A DNA stretch of 48,716 nucleotides from the IMG/VR virus record IMGVR_UViG_3300038548_000125, positions 1 through 48,716 of that record. One strand, 5' to 3'. This stretch comes from a virus. The first letter of the stretch is position 1. Every line of letters starts with the position of its first letter. The position numbers were made by a program, and so were the translations under genes. This document shows positions 45,059 through 48,716 of the stretch, piece after piece. The notes below the pieces were generated by a model. It had not been told where the DNA came from. It saw only the letters and a list, made by a program, of their open reading frames with translations, and ran no database searches.

Positions 45059-45465
45059 GCTGGTTTAATTTTTGGAGCAGTAAAAATGCTAATGATGTTT
45101 TAGATAAAGACAACGGACTATTGGCCCAAGTGGGTAACTGGATTGGAAACATGGACCTAACCAAAGAGGAAGTAATCGAGTTTAATAACGCCACTGTTAC
45201 AAGCGTTCAAACATTTGTTAAGGCGACACTAAGCGAAAGCACCGGACGCTCCAAAACAAGGCGCTCAATCGCTGTGCTGTGGATTAAATCACAGTTAGCT
45301 CTAGTGTTGATGTGTGCTATTTCTGCGCCGTGGAATATGGCCCTTGCTGAGTTCTATTTTAGACTGGCAACGTCAACATTGATGATATCGGTAACGACTG
45401 CTATTTGTATTTTCTTTTTCGGTAGCCATGGCCTAGCTAGATTAAATGAGAGTAATAAAAAATGA
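45055..45465 (+). CDS. Holin, 3TM (GTA-holin-like) family
   Basis: 136 residues. A soluble N-terminal helix (DLTKEEVIEFNNATVTSVQT), the TGRSKTRRSIAVLWIKSQLA motif, then membrane spans LVLMCAISAPWNMALAEFYF and LMISVTTAICIFFFGSHGLA. This is the GTA_holin_3TM pattern. ATGA overlap with the lysozyme gene. It makes the membrane lesion for lysozyme release. Confidence 0.82.
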   Translation: MSWFNFWSSKNANDVLDKDNGLLAQVGNWIGNMDLTKEEVIEFNNATVTSVQTFVKATLSESTGRSKTRRSIAVLWIKSQLALVLMCAISAPWNMALAEFYFRLATSTLMISVTTAICIFFFGSHGLARLNESNKK

Positions 45466-45479
45466 CGCCTAACAAGCTT

Positions 45480-45514
45480 GGCCACGCTAAATAACTAGCG
45501 TGGCCTGGTTTTTT
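45480..45514 (+). terminator. Strong terminator ending the plus-strand operon
   Basis: Perfect 10-bp stem GGCCACGCTA-AATAAC-TAGCGTGGCC followed by TGGTTTTTT. It lies 15 bases past the holin stop and just before the convergent tailspike gene. Confidence 0.95.
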
Positions 45515-45518
45515 GCTG

Positions 45519-47231
45519 TTACCTCTGAAATCTTAGATGAACATTAATATCAACACCTGATGTGGATATGGGACTGCCTGTTGATAACGAACGCAACTGA
45601 ACCTGAGTGACGCCTGAGAATGTTATAGTTTCTTGTCCTGAGTTAGTGCCTCCGTCCAATACGTTAGCGAAAATTCCTTTTGGATTCGCGCCAAGAATCG
45701 CCGGTACACTTGGATGTGTTACGCTTATTTTTCCGTTTGCGTCGGTCTGGTCTGAAAAATAGAAATCTTGAAAATCTGGAAATGCAATCTTCCCCGTAAC
45801 CGTTCCTGATGTTGTTACAATTGAATTTTCGTCTACGTCAGTACCCTCAAATGTGTAACTATTCCCCGGCCTTCCTGTGCCGCCCTCATTTATTAGGGAT
45901 AAAGCATTGTTTGTTACGTTTGTTAATTTAAGACCTTTTAACCACAGCTTTGTTGGCCCATCAACAACTCTAATAACGTAATGAGTTGATACACTTGTCA
46001 TTTCGGCGGCGAATATATTGTTTATATGTACATTTTCGCAGCTGTCTAATCTTATGTATGCTCTTTCCGTTGATGATCCAAAATCGCCGTTTTCAAGATG
46101 GAAATTATTAATAATTAAACTTGTTACGTTTGTTGCTAACACAGGAAAGTTACCAGCTAAATCACTAATTAAATTATCAACGACAACTTCGTGTATATCA
46201 TTAAAGAAAAAGTTCGCCCCAGAGCAATTGTTTGCATAAATAGTGCCTAGTTGCAATGTTGTTGCGTTACCGGCCCCCTCTATTGATAAGCAATTCACAC
46301 CTTCATTCGATCTGATTTGATCCATAGCCATAGCGAAACAACCAGCCCCGGTTTTAATTCCTTTATTTGCTAACGTTGTTTCTATATTTGTACCGAAGAA
46401 GTTATGGCACAGATTACCAATTGACACAGCATTGCCAGTGCCTAGCGATGGGTATATAACAGAGAAAGCGCCGAACGCAAAGAAATCACTATCGTTAGGC
46501 CATGTTACGGCGTCGAAGTTGTTTGCTAACGGTCTGATTATTGTTTTTCTCATCCCGGCCCCGGTGAGATTATCATCGTTTACCACTAAGCCAGATCCTA
46601 TAGATATATCACCTTTCCCAATTTTATTTGTTGTCTTCACATTATCTACATACGCCTGTAGCGCTAGAATGTCATCGCCACCATCAAATTTTGCGCCAAA
46701 TTCTCGACTCGTTGTGTCATCATTAATTCTCAATACCCAAGTTAACGTATTGGCGGTATTTGCAACTTTATCAGACCCGTTAGCCGTTACTGCTCCTGCT
46801 ATTACATCGCCAGTCGCGCCGCCTCCGGTGTTTGCGCTGCGCTCTGCCGTGGTCACCACATCACCAGCTAATGCCGATGTGTCAGCTTGCCATACTGCTA
46901 GCGTTGCGGGGTTTAGACGGTCAATAGCTGAAGCGAAAGCGACGGTGGTCAATCCCACGTCAATCGCTGATATAACTGGCGTTCCATTATTATCAAATAC
47001 TGCATTGTAAGGCGCGGGCGATGCGTAAAATAAAAACTGGCCTAATGAATCGGTCGTTGCGCCTGTTTGTGTTATAGGCGTTGTTCCTGCCGCATCTGAG
47101 AATATAGATGCTAACGTGCCGCTGGTTCCATTTGCTAGCCTGTTTCGTATTTCGAGAGGAGCCAATGGTAATGTATTGTGGGGAGCGTCATCTAGAGTCA
47201 CGATCGTCACGGTGAATGCTGATAGGGTCAT
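45519..47231 (-). CDS. Tailspike / pectate-lyase-like fibre protein
   Basis: 570 residues. N-terminal about 130 residues attach to the tail (LEIRNRLANGTSGTLASIFS, LGQFLFYASPAPYNAVFDNN, a short-repeat type of fibre anchor). REFGAKFDGGDDILALQAYV (about 177-196) is the classic start of a right-handed beta-helix of the pectate lyase superfamily. Asn/Ile-rich coils follow to about 480, then a C-terminal receptor-binding or trimerisation region ending VDINVHLRFQR. Probably digests or binds host polysaccharide. Confidence 0.82.
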   Translation of the reverse strand: MTLSAFTVTIVTLDDAPHNTLPLAPLEIRNRLANGTSGTLASIFSDAAGTTPITQTGATTDSLGQFLFYASPAPYNAVFDNNGTPVISAIDVGLTTVAFASAIDRLNPATLAVWQADTSALAGDVVTTAERSANTGGGATGDVIAGAVTANGSDKVANTANTLTWVLRINDDTTSREFGAKFDGGDDILALQAYVDNVKTTNKIGKGDISIGSGLVVNDDNLTGAGMRKTIIRPLANNFDAVTWPNDSDFFAFGAFSVIYPSLGTGNAVSIGNLCHNFFGTNIETTLANKGIKTGAGCFAMAMDQIRSNEGVNCLSIEGAGNATTLQLGTIYANNCSGANFFFNDIHEVVVDNLISDLAGNFPVLATNVTSLIINNFHLENGDFGSSTERAYIRLDSCENVHINNIFAAEMTSVSTHYVIRVVDGPTKLWLKGLKLTNVTNNALSLINEGGTGRPGNSYTFEGTDVDENSIVTTSGTVTGKIAFPDFQDFYFSDQTDANGKISVTHPSVPAILGANPKGIFANVLDGGTNSGQETITFSGVTQVQLRSLSTGSPISTSGVDINVHLRFQR

Positions 47232-47259
47232 TTTAAATCCTTAAATTAATATTTTACTA

Positions 47260-47268
47260 ATTTTAACA
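47260..47268 (-). promoter_or_regulatory. Extended -10 promoter for tailspike
   Basis: TG-T-TAAAAT on the minus strand about 30 bases before ATG 47231; SD AAGGA follows. Confidence 0.68.
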
Positions 47269-47280
47269 TGTATCGAGCCT

Positions 47281-48716
47281 TCACAGTATTGCGCCCTTTA
47301 TATTGATGGGATTAGCTCCTGATGTAATTGTCACGGCGTTACCATTTGTTTTTATTGCCAGCCCAGCGATGCCTCCGACGCCACCGACACCCGGCAATGA
47401 AGGATCTGAAACTGGTGTGTCGCCTTGCCCTCCAAAGTCGCCGCCTGACACTCCGGCCAATACTACCACGCCGCCGATGCCACCATTTAAGCCGTCGACT
47501 GATATTGACTCAAATGTTCTGAGTGCGTTAAAGCCTGAGTGCGTAACGAACCCCCTATCCCCACCTAGACTGGCTACATAACCAGCGCCGCCGCTGCCGC
47601 CGTTACCCTCGAATGTGTTAATTTGTTTTGCACCTCCAAACGTAAGACTGTCAATAAGTGCGGTCCTTGTTCCGCCAGCGCCGCCACCTCCAGACCATAT
47701 CGCGCCGGAGCCTGTATTTATAGTGCATGGAACTGTAGCCTCAAACGCTACCCCTCCGTCAAAGCCTGCACCACCATCGTCACCATCAACTAGGTCATCA
47801 CCGAACGTGATCGCTTGAGGTGTGCGGTTAAGTATTACCCCGCCAATACCACCAGCGCCACCAGCACCAAGAATTGAGCCTTTACTAATGAAATCAAATG
47901 TTACGCCTGCCGCCTGCGTTCCGGTTGTGAATGCGGAGATTGCTGTTGATGTTGATCCAATCGTAACGCCGGTATCAATTAGTATTACGTAATTACCAGC
48001 GGCCGGTGCGAATTCTGTTGCCAGATCGTAGTCTTCTTTATCAACCGAGATAGTGAAGTCGACATTAACGCCTGCAAGCGGATCTTGAAACAGCTTGGTT
48101 TTTATTCTGTATCGCATGCCGCCTTTGTCTTTAATGCTCAAGACTTGGTGGTTTGCTGCTCTATTCGTTCCGTCAACGTTTACAGCTCGACCACTAGACA
48201 AGTTGATGATTGAACCTAATTCAAGGTTGCCGCCCTGCGTAGAAAATACGCTTTCAACGTCTAAATCGAACTCGGCAATGATTGGAACGCTTTCAACTCG
48301 ATCAATAACGCGTTGAGCAATCGCGGTGCCTTTTGTTGTGTCGGCGCTTGACGTTGTTAGCCATGGGTTGAAGAATGTTTTCTTTTCGTTAATTTCTCCA
48401 ATAAATTTAGGCTGTTCGTTACCTAGGTTTACCGATTGAAATACCACCGAGAAGTTTTCTAGGCCATCATCTTCAGTTATATCGTTTGGCCCCCACGCAA
48501 CCGTATATCGAGTAAACTGGTTCTTAGTGTCTCGCGTGAACTCAATTGAATCTTGACCAATGTGATCATCTTCGTTGATATTAATAGGTTCAATGTCTGC
48601 GTCGGCAACCTGTTTTATTTTAATGAGGCTAGTTATCTCGTCATAAAACATCGTTAAGTCACCATTTTTAATCAGCTCGTCAATGAGTTTCTTAACTGCG
48701 GTTGGCTTGTTGATGT
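47281..48716 (-). CDS. J-like tail hub / receptor-binding protein, C-terminal part
   Basis: Continuation of the gene starting at 1310; bases 48590-48716 duplicate 1-127. The apparent ATG at 48651 is internal. The last about 220 residues are glycine-rich: AGGAGGIGG, SGGGGAGG, GNGGSGGAG, GLNGGIGG, GVGGVGGIAG, separated by more variable segments. Such alternating glycine motifs are known in T-even gp38 adhesins, where variable loops between them recognise receptors. So the hub may end in an adhesin. Ends TGA 47283-47281. Confidence 0.85.
   Translation of the reverse strand, partial: INKPTAVKKLIDELIKNGDLTMFYDEITSLIKIKQVADADIEPININEDDHIGQDSIEFTRDTKNQFTRYTVAWGPNDITEDDGLENFSVVFQSVNLGNEQPKFIGEINEKKTFFNPWLTTSSADTTKGTAIAQRVIDRVESVPIIAEFDLDVESVFSTQGGNLELGSIINLSSGRAVNVDGTNRAANHQVLSIKDKGGMRYRIKTKLFQDPLAGVNVDFTISVDKEDYDLATEFAPAAGNYVILIDTGVTIGSTSTAISAFTTGTQAAGVTFDFISKGSILGAGGAGGIGGVILNRTPQAITFGDDLVDGDDGGAGFDGGVAFEATVPCTINTGSGAIWSGGGGAGGTRTALIDSLTFGGAKQINTFEGNGGSGGAGYVASLGGDRGFVTHSGFNALRTFESISVDGLNGGIGGVVVLAGVSGGDFGGQGDTPVSDPSLPGVGGVGGIAGLAIKTNGNAVTITSGANPINIKGAIL
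48590..48716. repeat. Terminal direct repeat, copy 2
   Basis: Identical to 1-127. Drop one copy to obtain the circle. Confidence 0.97.

Overview
The window is a complete tailed-phage genome with one duplicated end. Bases 1-127 are identical to 48590-48716, so the molecule closes into a circle of 48,589 bp. One gene, a J-like tail hub protein of 872 residues, is cut by the window ends. The virion genes indicate a long-tailed siphophage: small and large terminase, a MuF-like protein, a DUF4055-type portal, scaffold, a P22-type coat protein, four neck or adaptor proteins, tail tube, frameshifted tail chaperones, tape measure, distal tail protein, hub and a pectate-lyase-like tailspike. YopX, DUF1367, NinG, YqaJ exonuclease and P1/R21-type lysozyme relatives point to a gammaproteobacterial host, probably aquatic. 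No integrase, CI-type repressor, DNA polymerase or replicative helicase is recognisable, so lifestyle is open and replication probably relies on the host.

Layout. Most genes lie on the minus strand and are read from high to low coordinates. About 39.4 to 34.5 kb: early small genes behind a TTGACT-N17-TAGTGT promoter, including a DnaT/O-like protein. 34.4 to 30 kb: a second operon with an HTH protein, DUF1367, NinG and membrane proteins. 29.6 to 25.5 kb: small accessory genes. 25.5 to 22.7 kb: appendage genes, including a protein with nine 23-residue repeats. 22.6 to 1.3 kb and on through the junction to 45.5 kb: packaging, head, tail and tailspike. A head-gene-interrupting island (8.5-11.8 kb) carries a methyltransferase, a homing-endonuclease-like gene and a noncoding RNA. 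Another cluster (18.5-20.4 kb) carries YopX, an HTH regulator and a divergent two-gene plus-strand unit. The plus strand from 39.6 to 45.5 kb holds recombination (YqaJ exonuclease, SSB) and lysis (lysozyme, 3TM-type holin) genes and ends at a strong terminator.

The least ordinary content is not protein coding. Three long gene-free stretches (10.79-11.17, 28.18-28.86 and 36.6-37.07 kb) each begin with an extended -10 promoter on the minus strand and a shared 5' end (TTGAYTGG), and each folds extensively. Two of them share a pseudoknot whose helices have changed sequence while keeping pairing. The third has a pseudoknot of 12- and 21-bp helices plus a 22-bp helix, and all its G-U wobbles point to minus-strand RNA. 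They look like a family of large structured phage RNAs that I cannot assign to a named family. A second unusual system is a six-copy element (TGGTCGGATATG) about 22 bp upstream of weak extended -10 boxes, probably a phage-specific promoter class. There are also four diverged AP2-type homing-endonuclease-like genes, three of them with their own promoter and a structured leader, and a 98-bp intergenic regulatory cassette present twice.

Gene starts were chosen from ribosome binding sites and overlaps with upstream stop codons. About fifteen genes under 60 codons were read directly from the sequence.
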